Source: CAKSQF01 sp964582375 (lineage in GTDB: Bacteria; Bacillota; Clostridia; Oscillospirales; CAG-272). Taken from it: DNA of 36,287 bases. Where the stretch lies: contig CAZORL010000014.1 of NCBI GenBank assembly GCA_964582375.1, forward strand, positions 1-36,287, read 5' to 3'. Of the stretch, positions 24,960-31,409 are shown in pieces. The notes below the pieces were generated by a model, which had not been told where the DNA came from, searched no databases, and saw only the letters and a program-made list of their open reading frames with translations. The number at the start of each line of letters is the position of its first letter. Positions within the stretch are counted from its first letter, which is position 1. Position numbers and translations under genes: made by a program.

Positions 24960-25181
24960 TCAAACGGGGATCAGCTCGCAGTCGGGTTCGACCTTCTTTA
25001 TGACCTTTGCCGCCTCGGCGATGATCCTTTCAAATTCCTCTTCGGGAGCGGTAATCGTCACCTTTTTTGTAAAGAAAACGACAGTCGCATCCTCGACGCC
25101 CTTGATCTTTTTAATGCCGCGCTCAACCTTTGCGGCGCAGTTTGCGCAATCGATATCGCTGAGTCTGAATTGCTTTGTCAT
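24960..25181 (-). CDS. Heavy-metal-associated (HMA) domain protein, metallochaperone-like
   Basis: A 73-residue ferredoxin-like HMA domain with the metal-binding loop DCANCA (CxxC at about residues 12-15) and the pattern VERGIKKIKGVEDATVVFFTKKVTI. It is a stand-alone domain that in many P1B ATPases is fused to the pump N-terminus; the downstream pump lacks one, so this protein probably delivers metal to it or senses load. The Asp beside the CxxC is as in ZntA-like Zn/Cd domains rather than the usual copper MxCxxC. ATG follows AAAGGAA. Confidence 0.9.
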   Translation of the reverse strand: MTKQFRLSDIDCANCAAKVERGIKKIKGVEDATVVFFTKKVTITAPEEEFERIIAEAAKVIKKVEPDCELIPV

Positions 25182-25206
25182 GATAAGTTCCTTTCAAATT
25201 TTGATC

Positions 25207-25587
25207 TTATTTTTCTTCGTTTATGTGCTCGAGCGCACAGTTGATAAGCGTCCGCACATGATCGTCGGCAAGCGAATAGAAGACCGTCTTCCCTTCGCGT
25301 CGGTATTTGATGAGCCTTGCCGATTTGAGGACCCTCAGCTGATGAGATATCGCCGAGTCGGTCATTGAGAGCAGCTTTGCTATGTCGCACACGCACAGCT
25401 CGTGCTCCCATAGCACACACAAGATGCGTATGCGCGTGTGATCGCCAAAGATCTTGTACAGCTCGGCAAGTTCAAATATGCTGTCCTCATCGGGCAGAGC
25501 GGCACGCACCTGTTTTACCGCATCCTCGTGAATGGCAAGAAAATCGCACAGCTCTATCTCGCTCTTTTCATTGTATTCGTCATTCAT
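25207..25587 (-). CDS. ArsR/SmtB-family metal-sensing repressor
   Basis: A 126-residue winged-helix repressor of the Zn/Cd/Pb-responsive class. The recognition helix region is SMTDSAISHQLRVLKSARLIKYRREGKTVFYSL. It carries the full alpha-5 site of SmtB/CzrA spacing, Asp108, His110, His121 and Glu124, and in addition Cys65-Val-Cys67 (ELCVCD) of the CadC/alpha-3N type. Start ATG 25587 with GGAG ten bases upstream is chosen; the in-frame ATG at 25596 is too close to that site. It heads the HMA-ATPase operon, and an inverted repeat lies between its -10 and its start, so it should repress its own operon until metal binds. Confidence 0.93.
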   Translation of the reverse strand: MNDEYNEKSEIELCDFLAIHEDAVKQVRAALPDEDSIFELAELYKIFGDHTRIRILCVLWEHELCVCDIAKLLSMTDSAISHQLRVLKSARLIKYRREGKTVFYSLADDHVRTLINCALEHINEEK

Positions 25588-25606
25588 TTGTCGCATTCTC
25601 CTTGAT

Positions 25607-25628
25607 TGAACATTTGAACGATTGTTCA
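25607..25628. promoter_or_regulatory. ArsR-type operator
   Basis: TGAACA (25607-25612) and TGTTCA (25623-25628) form an inverted repeat with a TGAAC repeat inside, just downstream of the -10. The spacing resembles the 12-2-12 operators of SmtB/CzrA proteins. Confidence 0.7.
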
Positions 25629-25635
25629 TGCGTTT

Positions 25636-25664
25636 ATTATAGCACGATCAATGCTGTTTGTCAA
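25636..25664 (-). promoter_or_regulatory. Promoter of the metal-efflux operon
   Basis: TTGACA (25659-25664), 17-base spacer, TATAAT (25636-25641), minus strand, extended CTATTGACA. Confidence 0.88.
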
Positions 25665-25705
25665 TAGATTTTTTGAAAAAAATTCGATTTTTTTGCAAAA
25701 AGCTA

Positions 25706-25734
25706 TTGCAATTTTTGCAAGGTTATGGTATAAT
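25706..25734 (+). promoter_or_regulatory. Promoter of tRNA-Trp
   Basis: TTGCAA (25706-25711), preceded by CTA, then 17 bases and TATAAT (25729-25734), 18 bases before the tRNA. Confidence 0.75.
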
Positions 25735-25752
25735 AGCGAGGTAACCAAATAT

Positions 25753-25828
25753 AGGGGTGTAGTTCAGTCGGTAGAACGGCAGTCTCCAAAACTGCATGTC
25801 CAGAGTTCGAGTCTTTGCGCCCCTGCCA
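25753..25828 (+). tRNA. trnW: tRNA-Trp (CCA anticodon)
   Basis: Acceptor AGGGGTG (25753-25759) pairs with CGCCCCT (25818-25824), one G-T pair included. Anticodon arm GCAGT-CTCCAAA-ACTGC gives anticodon CCA; T arm CAGAG-TTCGAGT-CTTTG. Discriminator is G25825, and the terminal CCA is encoded. It is the tRNA whose charging the T-box at 3575-3861 should monitor. Confidence 0.96.
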
Positions 25829-25870
25829 TGTCTAACGGTCAAAATCGATCCGGAAGAGAAAAAACGAGAA

Positions 25871-25904
25871 AAGCGGAGATTTCGAGAGATTTCTCCGCTT
25901 TTTT
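25871..25904 (+). terminator. Terminator of tRNA-Trp
   Basis: AAGCGGAGA (25871-25879) pairs with TCTCCGCTT (25892-25900), followed by TTTTTT. Confidence 0.88.
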
Positions 25905-25988
25905 CGACCCTAACTTTCTTCGAATTTCCATAGATCCATTTTCGATATTTTTTCGAGTCGAAGGATTCGAACCCGCGAATCGCAATAA

Positions 25989-26786
25989 TTGACCTATGAT
26001 GCTTGGGGCAATTCGTCTGTAAGTTATTACAATAGCGGTGCTTCGACAACTGCAAAATATAATCCCTTCCGTTACAGAGGCTACTATTTCGATAGCGAGA
26101 CAGGCTTCTACTATCTGAACAGCAGATACTATGATCCCGCAATCGGTAGGTTTATTACTGCGGATAAACTTGTGACGGTAAAAGCTACTCCGTTTGATAT
26201 CACAGATAAGAATTTGTATGCTTATTGTGATAACAATCCCGTAACGCACACAGATGATGGCGGAACATTTTGGGAAACGGTTTTTGATATTATATCTTTG
26301 GGTGCAAGCATTGTCGAGGTGTGTGCTAATCCGGCAGATCCGTGGGCATGGGCGGGGCTTGTTGGCGATGCTGTTGACCTAATACCATTTGTTACCGGTG
26401 TCGGCGAGGTAACCAGAGCTGTTAAAACGACAAAAAAGATAGTCGATGGAGTTGATAATGTAGTTGATGTTGCCAAGGCAACTTATAAAGCTGCAGATGC
26501 TGCCAGTGATATAAAAAAAGCTACCGGGACATGTGAAATATTATATAAGAGCGGCAAGAATTATGTTGGAAAAGGCGGATTCAAGCGAGCAATTTCTTCT
26601 GCAGCAAGGAATGCCAACAAATACGGGGATGAGGTCGTTTCAATTATGTGGAAGAGTAACAAGAGTACCGCGGGCGCTTTTATAGAAGAGTATGCATTAC
26701 AGACCATTAGAGGAGTAAACAATGCAAGTACATATAACAAAATTTGGAGTCCAGGAAAAAAATTATATAAAGCATTGTTTGGTTAA
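25989..26786 (+). CDS. Orphan Rhs C-terminal tip with probable GIY-YIG/URI-type nuclease toxin (5' truncated)
   Basis: The frame opens mid-protein: TYDAWGN, then the Rhs core end YNPFRYRGYYFDSETGFYYLNSRYYDP and GRFITADK. The thousands of residues normally preceding it are absent; an in-frame TAA lies at 25986-25988, and neither a ribosome site nor a promoter is evident. After the core comes a hydrophobic/Ala-rich linker (~90-180), then a ~80-residue tip CEILYKSGKNYVGKGG..KRAISSA..AFIEEYALQ..STYNKIWSPGKKL. LYKSG/YVGKG, Arg, Glu and Asn fit the GIY-YIG catalytic layout, so I infer a DNase-type toxin. Codon use is AT-rich, unlike the flanks, suggesting transfer. The LRR gene 5 bases downstream is the likely immunity partner. 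Confidence 0.75.
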   Translation: MTYDAWGNSSVSYYNSGASTTAKYNPFRYRGYYFDSETGFYYLNSRYYDPAIGRFITADKLVTVKATPFDITDKNLYAYCDNNPVTHTDDGGTFWETVFDIISLGASIVEVCANPADPWAWAGLVGDAVDLIPFVTGVGEVTRAVKTTKKIVDGVDNVVDVAKATYKAADAASDIKKATGTCEILYKSGKNYVGKGGFKRAISSAARNANKYGDEVVSIMWKSNKSTAGAFIEEYALQTIRGVNNASTYNKIWSPGKKLYKALFG

Positions 26787-26791
26787 TAATT

Positions 26792-27760
26792 ATGATAGAA
26801 TTTAATAGCGTAATAGAAAATACAATGGATCTGCAAAAACATTATACGATGCGAGACGGATTTGTCTTTACAAGTATAACAGAACCGGCTAACATATTCG
26901 ATGCGATTGTTTTAAGATATCCCGAATCTTGTGACTGTCATACTCCAAAAGTCGGATTTTCAAATCATACTTTAGGGGATTGTATTGAGTTCATCAATCA
27001 ATTCAAAATAGAAAAGGCATTGGTTATAGGTGAAAACATCGATTTTATAAAAGAGTGTCCTTCGCTAAAGTATTTGGAGATTGTCCCTGCTGATACAGTG
27101 GGTAATTCATTTGATTACTCCCCTTTGTATGAGATGCCTGAGATTTTAGAATTGAATTGCAAAACTATATATGGGCATTTCGATCAATTTTCCACTGTCA
27201 TTGATTACGAAAAATTGAGTGGACTGAAAAAAGCATCTGTCTGCGGGAGCGGTCATTTGAATTATACCAAGGTTGCATCCCTTGAGTCGTTGAACATATC
27301 CAATGTATCAGCAATGACGGATTTGCAGAGTCTTGCTTCGTTACACTCTCTGAATTCGCTTGAAATAATCCAATGCGGAATTCAATCATTAAACGGTATA
27401 GAATCACTTGTCAAACTTAATAAACTCAATGTAGGATATTGCCGAAAATTATTTGATATGTCTGCCTTATCCCGCATCGGGCATTCGCTTAAGGAACTAA
27501 GTATTGAAAACTGTGGTAAAATTGGTGATTTTAACTTTTTAAATAGCTTAATAGGATTACATCACTTGTGTTTAGACGGAAAAAACAATCTTCCCAGTTT
27601 AACATTTCTTAAACAGATGCCGGAATTAAAAGAGTTGATTCTATGGATGAACGTTTTGGACGGCGACATCACGCCGTGTATCGGGATTTCTTATGTAAAT
27701 TTAGCAAACCATAGGCACTACAATATGAAAAATTCTGATTTGTCAAAATTAAGGCAATGA
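26792..27760 (+). CDS. Leucine-rich-repeat protein, candidate immunity protein for the Rhs tip
   Basis: A 322-residue cytoplasmic protein (no signal peptide). Residues ~75-300 contain irregular LRRs of the internalin type: LKYLEIV, LESLNISNVSAMTDLQSLASL, LNSLEIIQCGIQSLNGIESL, LNKLNVGYCRKLFDMSAL, LKELSIENCGKIGDFNFL, LHHLCLDGKNNLPSLTFL, LKELILWMNVL. It begins 5 bases after the toxin-tip stop without a clear ribosome site, so translational coupling is likely. Same AT-rich composition as the toxin. In polymorphic toxin loci the gene directly 3' of the tip is normally the cognate inhibitor, hence the inference; LRR immunity is not common, so the assignment is tentative. Confidence 0.7.
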   Translation: MIEFNSVIENTMDLQKHYTMRDGFVFTSITEPANIFDAIVLRYPESCDCHTPKVGFSNHTLGDCIEFINQFKIEKALVIGENIDFIKECPSLKYLEIVPADTVGNSFDYSPLYEMPEILELNCKTIYGHFDQFSTVIDYEKLSGLKKASVCGSGHLNYTKVASLESLNISNVSAMTDLQSLASLHSLNSLEIIQCGIQSLNGIESLVKLNKLNVGYCRKLFDMSALSRIGHSLKELSIENCGKIGDFNFLNSLIGLHHLCLDGKNNLPSLTFLKQMPELKELILWMNVLDGDITPCIGISYVNLANHRHYNMKNSDLSKLRQ

Positions 27761-27857
27761 CTTGTCACCATTTATGTGGTTCATCGCTGCTGTTTGATAA
27801 TAATAGAATAACTTAATCAGATTTTACAATCATAAGTCAAACGGGTGGTATGCACAA

Positions 27858-27903
27858 GGGCTAAAAGCCCAATACTACCAGCCAGCGGCTCAAGCCGCTG
27901 GCT
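27858..27903. repeat. Double hairpin, REP/IS-end-like palindromes
   Basis: GGGCTAAAAGCCC (27858-27870) is followed by the long palindrome AGCCAGCGGCT/AGCCGCTGGCT (27880-27890 and 27893-27903). Paired subterminal hairpins like these occur at IS200/IS605-type ends and in REP-like elements; no transposase is present. Confidence 0.55.
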
Positions 27904-28085
27904 TTCGTATACTCAAGCCTATTGCCTTTGCCACTTTTGCTGTAAGCCCAAAATAAAATCGCGTTCAAAGTAAAAAGAAAACCTCCGAGGCATTTTTGTC
28001 TCGGAGGAAAGCAAGGATGTCTGTGTTGAAATGTCCTTTCTTAAAGATAAGGTATAATATTTTGGTTCTTCATAAAAAATTGTAA
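27904..28085. other. Non-coding stretch with one hairpin
   Basis: No gene seen. CCTCCGAG (27982-27989) and CTCGGAGG (28000-28007) form an 8-bp hairpin followed by a T-rich run only on the minus strand, where no upstream gene exists, so it looks like a leftover terminator from a lost minus-strand gene. Confidence 0.5.
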
Positions 28086-28307
28086 ATACCGCCCCATGAG
28101 AGCATTATTGGCTTCGGTAAATGTGAGTTCATTACGGACATTGATGAAATGAAACACGGTCTAAAGGTGCTTCTTGATCATTACGGATATCACGAATATC
28201 CCATTGATCAGTGCATGGACATCAGCCGTTTGCTGACCGGAAAGATCGTGCTTGAAACGATCACCGGAAAGAGAAATCTGCCGAGAGCAATGACATCGGC
28301 AGACTAA
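28086..28307 (+). pseudogene. C-terminal remnant of a pyridoxamine 5'-phosphate oxidase family (NimA-like) gene
   Basis: About 70 codons in one frame up to TAA at 28305-28307 read ...HESIIGFGKCEFITD, DEMKHGLKVLLDHYGYHEYP and LLTGKIVLETITGKRNLPRA. The 'SVIGFGK.EFI.D..EK..GL..LM.HY' and terminal 'EITGKRN' pattern belongs to the flavin-binding NimA/PNPOx family. The N-terminal two thirds are missing; an in-frame TAA at 28083-28085 closes the fragment and no start site is present. It is a gene remnant at the right edge of the AT-rich insertion, followed by its own terminator at 28361. Confidence 0.75.
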
Positions 28308-28360
28308 ACGATTGTAATCCGTAATTGACAAAATCCAATTTACCGGACGGCATAGTTATC

Positions 28361-28389
28361 AAAAGCACCCACAAGGTAGGTGCTTTTTT
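28361..28389 (+). terminator. Terminator downstream of the NimA-like remnant
   Basis: AAAAGCACC (28361-28369) pairs with GGTGCTTTT (28379-28387), ending in a T run; plus-strand orientation. Confidence 0.85.
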
Positions 28390-28490
28390 GTTTGCCAAAG
28401 AAGTGCCGTCTATCGGCGATTCTTTATCGCTGATCATGCACGCCGTCGGCAGGTGTTTTTATATTTTTTGTGAACAATGCTCTTGTGATA

Positions 28491-28519
28491 TTGACAAGTT
28501 AACCTGAGTGAACTATAAT
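28491..28519 (+). promoter_or_regulatory. Promoter of the eight-gene operon
   Basis: TTGACA (28491-28496), 17-base spacer, TATAAT (28514-28519), both perfect consensus, 37 bases before the MFS start codon. TTGTGA occurs twice just upstream (near 28469 and 28483). Confidence 0.87.
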
Positions 28520-28555
28520 TTAGATACAAAAATACTTTTTTATACGGATGAAATT

Positions 28556-29749
28556 ATGATAGCACAAAACTTCAAAAGAACCAAATTTGCCTGTTATGCC
28601 GCATATTTTACGATGTCATCGATCTTTTGCCTTCCGCCGTTGCTCTTTGTCACCTTTCACGAAATGTACGGTGTTTCGTGGACACTGCTCGGCACGCTCG
28701 TGCTCACGAACTTCTGCACGCAGTTTGCGATCGATCTGATATTCACGCTCTTCTCAAAGAAATTCAACATACCGAAGGTCGTCAAGATCATGCCGCTGAT
28801 CACATCGCTCGGTCTGTTTATCTACGCGATATTCCCGAGGATCTTCCCTTCGCTCACCTATCTCGGTCTGCTTATCGGAACGATTATTTTTTCGGTCTCC
28901 GCAGGGCTTTCGGAGGTACTGCTCAGCCCGACGATCGCGGCGATCCCCTCCGACGATCCGCAAAAGGACATGAGCTTCCTGCACTCGCTGTATGCCTTCG
29001 GAGTATTCACGACAGTCGTTATAAGCACGATCTTTATCAAGTTTATCGGCGCAGAGTACTGGATGTACTTGACGCTCTTCTTTGCGGCACTGCCGATCAT
29101 CGCATCGGTACTGTTCATGCTCTCTCCGATGCCCGATATGAGCGGCGGCGAGGTCTCGGCGAGCGCGGCAAAATCTCCGAAAAAGACACTCGGCATAGCT
29201 CTGTGTGTTTTGTGCATTTTCTTCGGAAGTTGTGCCGAAAATGCGATGTCCAACTGGATCTCCGGTTTTATGGAGGCAGAGCTTCACATTGACAAAGCGA
29301 TCGGCGACATACTCGGCGTTGCGATGTTTGCGATACTGCTCGGCATCACGCGTATCAGCTACGCAAAATGGGGCAAAAACATCAGTCTTGTACTGCTTAT
29401 CGGAATGATCGGTGCATCGGTCTGCTATCTCGTGGCAGGCTTTTCAACAAACGCTCTCCCTGCGTTCATTGCCTGCATCATGACAGGCATATTCACATCG
29501 ATGCTCTGGCCCGGGACGCTGATCATGATGGAAGAAAACATCCCCGGTGTCGGTGTCGCAACATACGCACTCATGGCGTCGGGCGGCGATCTCGGTGCAT
29601 CGGTCGCACCTCAACTTCTCGGAATAATCGCCGACCGCTCGAATCTGCAAACGGGCATGCTCGTATGCTCGATATTCCCCATTCTCGGCACGATCCTCAT
29701 GATCGTCATAATTCGCTTTTTCAAAAGGCAATTGAAAAGATCAACATAA
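28556..29749 (+). CDS. MFS transporter
   Basis: A 397-residue major facilitator with about 12 membrane helices, a central cytoplasmic loop (~200-220: SPMPDMSGGEVSASAAKSPKK) and a basic C-tail KRQLKRST. The FucP/sugar-MFS-like or drug-MFS subclass cannot be decided; acidic/aromatic residues in helices 1 and 7 (HEMYGVSW, ENAMSNWISGF) resemble sugar/solute porters. ATG at 28556 is used because the promoter -10 (28514-28519) leaves no room for the earlier in-frame GTG at 28508. First gene of an operon with a MarR regulator 12 bases downstream, suggesting ligand-controlled uptake or export for the enzymes that follow. Confidence 0.85.
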   Translation: MIAQNFKRTKFACYAAYFTMSSIFCLPPLLFVTFHEMYGVSWTLLGTLVLTNFCTQFAIDLIFTLFSKKFNIPKVVKIMPLITSLGLFIYAIFPRIFPSLTYLGLLIGTIIFSVSAGLSEVLLSPTIAAIPSDDPQKDMSFLHSLYAFGVFTTVVISTIFIKFIGAEYWMYLTLFFAALPIIASVLFMLSPMPDMSGGEVSASAAKSPKKTLGIALCVLCIFFGSCAENAMSNWISGFMEAELHIDKAIGDILGVAMFAILLGITRISYAKWGKNISLVLLIGMIGASVCYLVAGFSTNALPAFIACIMTGIFTSMLWPGTLIMMEENIPGVGVATYALMASGGDLGASVAPQLLGIIADRSNLQTGMLVCSIFPILGTILMIVIIRFFKRQLKRST

Positions 29750-29761
29750 AGGAGAGATCAT

Positions 29762-30199
29762 GTGGACAAATACATGAGGGCGAACATCGTCTTTTCCAAA
29801 TTTTCGAGAGATTACACATGGCTGAAGAAATATCTGCCGATCAGGCAAAGCGAGATGGCAGTCATAAACATCATCACACAGCGAAAAGAGCGGCACACGC
29901 CGCACATGATCGCAGGGTTGCTCGGGGTATCAAAGCCGATGGTGGCTGCCCTTATATCCTCGCTTGATGAGAAGGGATATCTGACAAAAGAGGCATCGGA
30001 CACGGACGGACGCAGTTTTTATCTGATACCTACCGAAAAAGCGACAGCACTTGCGAATGATTTTAACGCAAGGCAGACCGAATACCTAAAAAACATTGAA
30101 TCAAAGATCGGCGAGGTCGATTTTGACGAGCTTATACGTTTACTTGACAAAGCCGAGAGAGCGATCACAAATATCATCACAAATATCACGGAGAAATAG
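29762..30199 (+). CDS. MarR-family transcriptional regulator
   Basis: A 145-residue winged-helix protein: helix-turn-helix TPHMIAGLLGVSKPMVAALISSLDEKGYLTKEA, wing SDTDGRSFYLIPTEKA, and a C-terminal dimerisation helix. The DTDGRS wing is the MarR signature (D-x-R). Start is GTG at 29762 after AAAGGAGAG; the overlapping ATG at 29760 is in a closed frame. It ends in TAG, which shows amber is a true stop in this organism. Second gene of the operon, 12 bases after the transporter, so it probably represses or adjusts this operon in response to a small-molecule ligand. Confidence 0.88.
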   Translation: MDKYMRANIVFSKFSRDYTWLKKYLPIRQSEMAVINIITQRKERHTPHMIAGLLGVSKPMVAALISSLDEKGYLTKEASDTDGRSFYLIPTEKATALANDFNARQTEYLKNIESKIGEVDFDELIRLLDKAERAITNIITNITEK

Positions 30200-30202
30200 A
30201 AC

Positions 30203-30961
30203 ATGCAAAACGATGAGATAAGTAAAGCGGTGGCGTGGAACCCCTGGCACGGATGCAAGAAGGTCAGCCCGGGATGCAAAAACTGCTTTGTCTACAAGAT
30301 GGACAAAAGATACGGACGCGACACCACGATAATAACAAAAGGAAAAACGACATACGAATTAAAGGACAAGGACTGCCCGACCGGAGCACTTGTCAAGCTC
30401 TGCTTTTCATCCGACTTTTTCATTGAGGAGGCGGACGAGTGGCGAGAGGGATGTTGGGATTTTATCCGCCGCAGAAAAGACTGCATTTTCGTCACCACGA
30501 CAAAGCGTCCCGAACGCATAAAGGACTGCGTGCCGAGCGATTGGGGAGACGGCTGGGAGCATGTACACATCAGCATCTCGATCGAAAATCAAGAAATGGC
30601 AGACAGGCGACTGACCGCTTTTTTGGCAGCCCCCGTAAAGCATCGCGAGGTCTTTTGCTCTCCGCTTATCGCACCTATATCTCTCGGAAAATATCTCGAC
30701 ACGGGACTGATCAAATGCGTAAATGTCGGCGGAGAGATGTCACCCAAAAACGAGGTTCGACCGATCATGTGGGAATGGGTGCGTGATCTGTTCCTTGAGG
30801 CAAAGGAACGAAACATTGAATTCTATTTCCATCAATGCGGTTCGATGTTCATGCGCGACGGCGTGAACATCGGCAAATGGAATCTTAACGATCAAATAGC
30901 CCGCGCCGAGGAGATACAGCACGAACTTGAAGAATTATACGGTTCGACACCTACGATCTGA
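30203..30961 (+). CDS. DUF5131 (phage Gp37/Gp68-like) protein
   Basis: A 252-residue protein with the DUF5131 opening WNPWHGCKKVSPGCKNCFVYKM (long motif at residues ~12-33), in which Cys-x6-Cys-x2-Cys could hold an iron-sulfur cluster as in radical-SAM relatives. Downstream FVTTTKRPERI, VHISISIENQEMADRR and VNVGGEMSPKNEVRPIMWEWVRDL are family hallmarks. Function is unknown, and annotations as phage protein are historical; many are chromosomal. ATG three bases after the MarR stop. In this operon it might carry out an unusual modification, but that is speculation. Confidence 0.85.
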   Translation: MQNDEISKAVAWNPWHGCKKVSPGCKNCFVYKMDKRYGRDTTIITKGKTTYELKDKDCPTGALVKLCFSSDFFIEEADEWREGCWDFIRRRKDCIFVTTTKRPERIKDCVPSDWGDGWEHVHISISIENQEMADRRLTAFLAAPVKHREVFCSPLIAPISLGKYLDTGLIKCVNVGGEMSPKNEVRPIMWEWVRDLFLEAKERNIEFYFHQCGSMFMRDGVNIGKWNLNDQIARAEEIQHELEELYGSTPTI

Positions 30962-30995
30962 CACACCGAACAACAAGAAACAAGGAGAACATACA

Positions 30996-31409
30996 ATGAA
31001 CAACGATAATCTGAAATTCTTTCCGGCACATCCGTCGGCGGAGAAGACCCACAAGATCGAAACGACCGCAATGCCGATCCTTTCGCAGGATGCACCGTTT
31101 GATCTGAAAGTGCTTTGCGAAGAGTTTAACACCGATGCGGAAAAATTCTATGCAAAATACCTTGACAAGCGTTTTGAAGTCACCGGTGTCGCAAAGAATG
31201 TCGGCCCGGACATCCACAACAAACCGTCCATCGAGCTGTCAGACAGCGAAAACGATCAGACATACGGACTTGTGATCTTCCCGACGGAAGACCATTACAG
31301 CAAGGTAAGTGTCGGCGACAAAGTAGTTGTGCGTGCAAACTATCTTGTCATGAGCAACGCATACGGCGTCGTAATGAAGTTCAGCGAGCTTATTTCGGTT
31401 GAAAAATGA
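30996..31409 (+). CDS. OB-fold protein, tRNA_anti-like
   Basis: A 137-residue protein whose C-terminal ~90 residues fit the tRNA_anti-like OB fold: EEFNTDAEKFYAKYLDKRFEVTGVAKNV, ending VSVGDKVVVRANYLVMSNAYGVVMKFSELI. The 'AxxKYxgKxxxVTGxV' pattern is typical. Most relatives are secreted lipoproteins, whereas this one has no signal peptide. ATG at 30996 follows AAGGAGA. It overlaps the next gene by 4 bases (ATGA), showing tight coupling. Ligand and role unknown. Confidence 0.78.
   Translation: MNNDNLKFFPAHPSAEKTHKIETTAMPILSQDAPFDLKVLCEEFNTDAEKFYAKYLDKRFEVTGVAKNVGPDIHNKPSIELSDSENDQTYGLVIFPTEDHYSKVSVGDKVVVRANYLVMSNAYGVVMKFSELISVEK

Noticed and set aside
25753..25828. tRNA-Trp as integration site of a mobile element
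   Set aside because: No direct repeat of its 3' end was found downstream by eye and there is no integrase gene, so only proximity supports it.
28325..28507. Open frame of 60 codons between the NimA-like remnant and the MFS gene
   Set aside because: It contains the terminator hairpin 28361-28389 and most of the MFS promoter, lacks a ribosome site and has no recognisable protein pattern.
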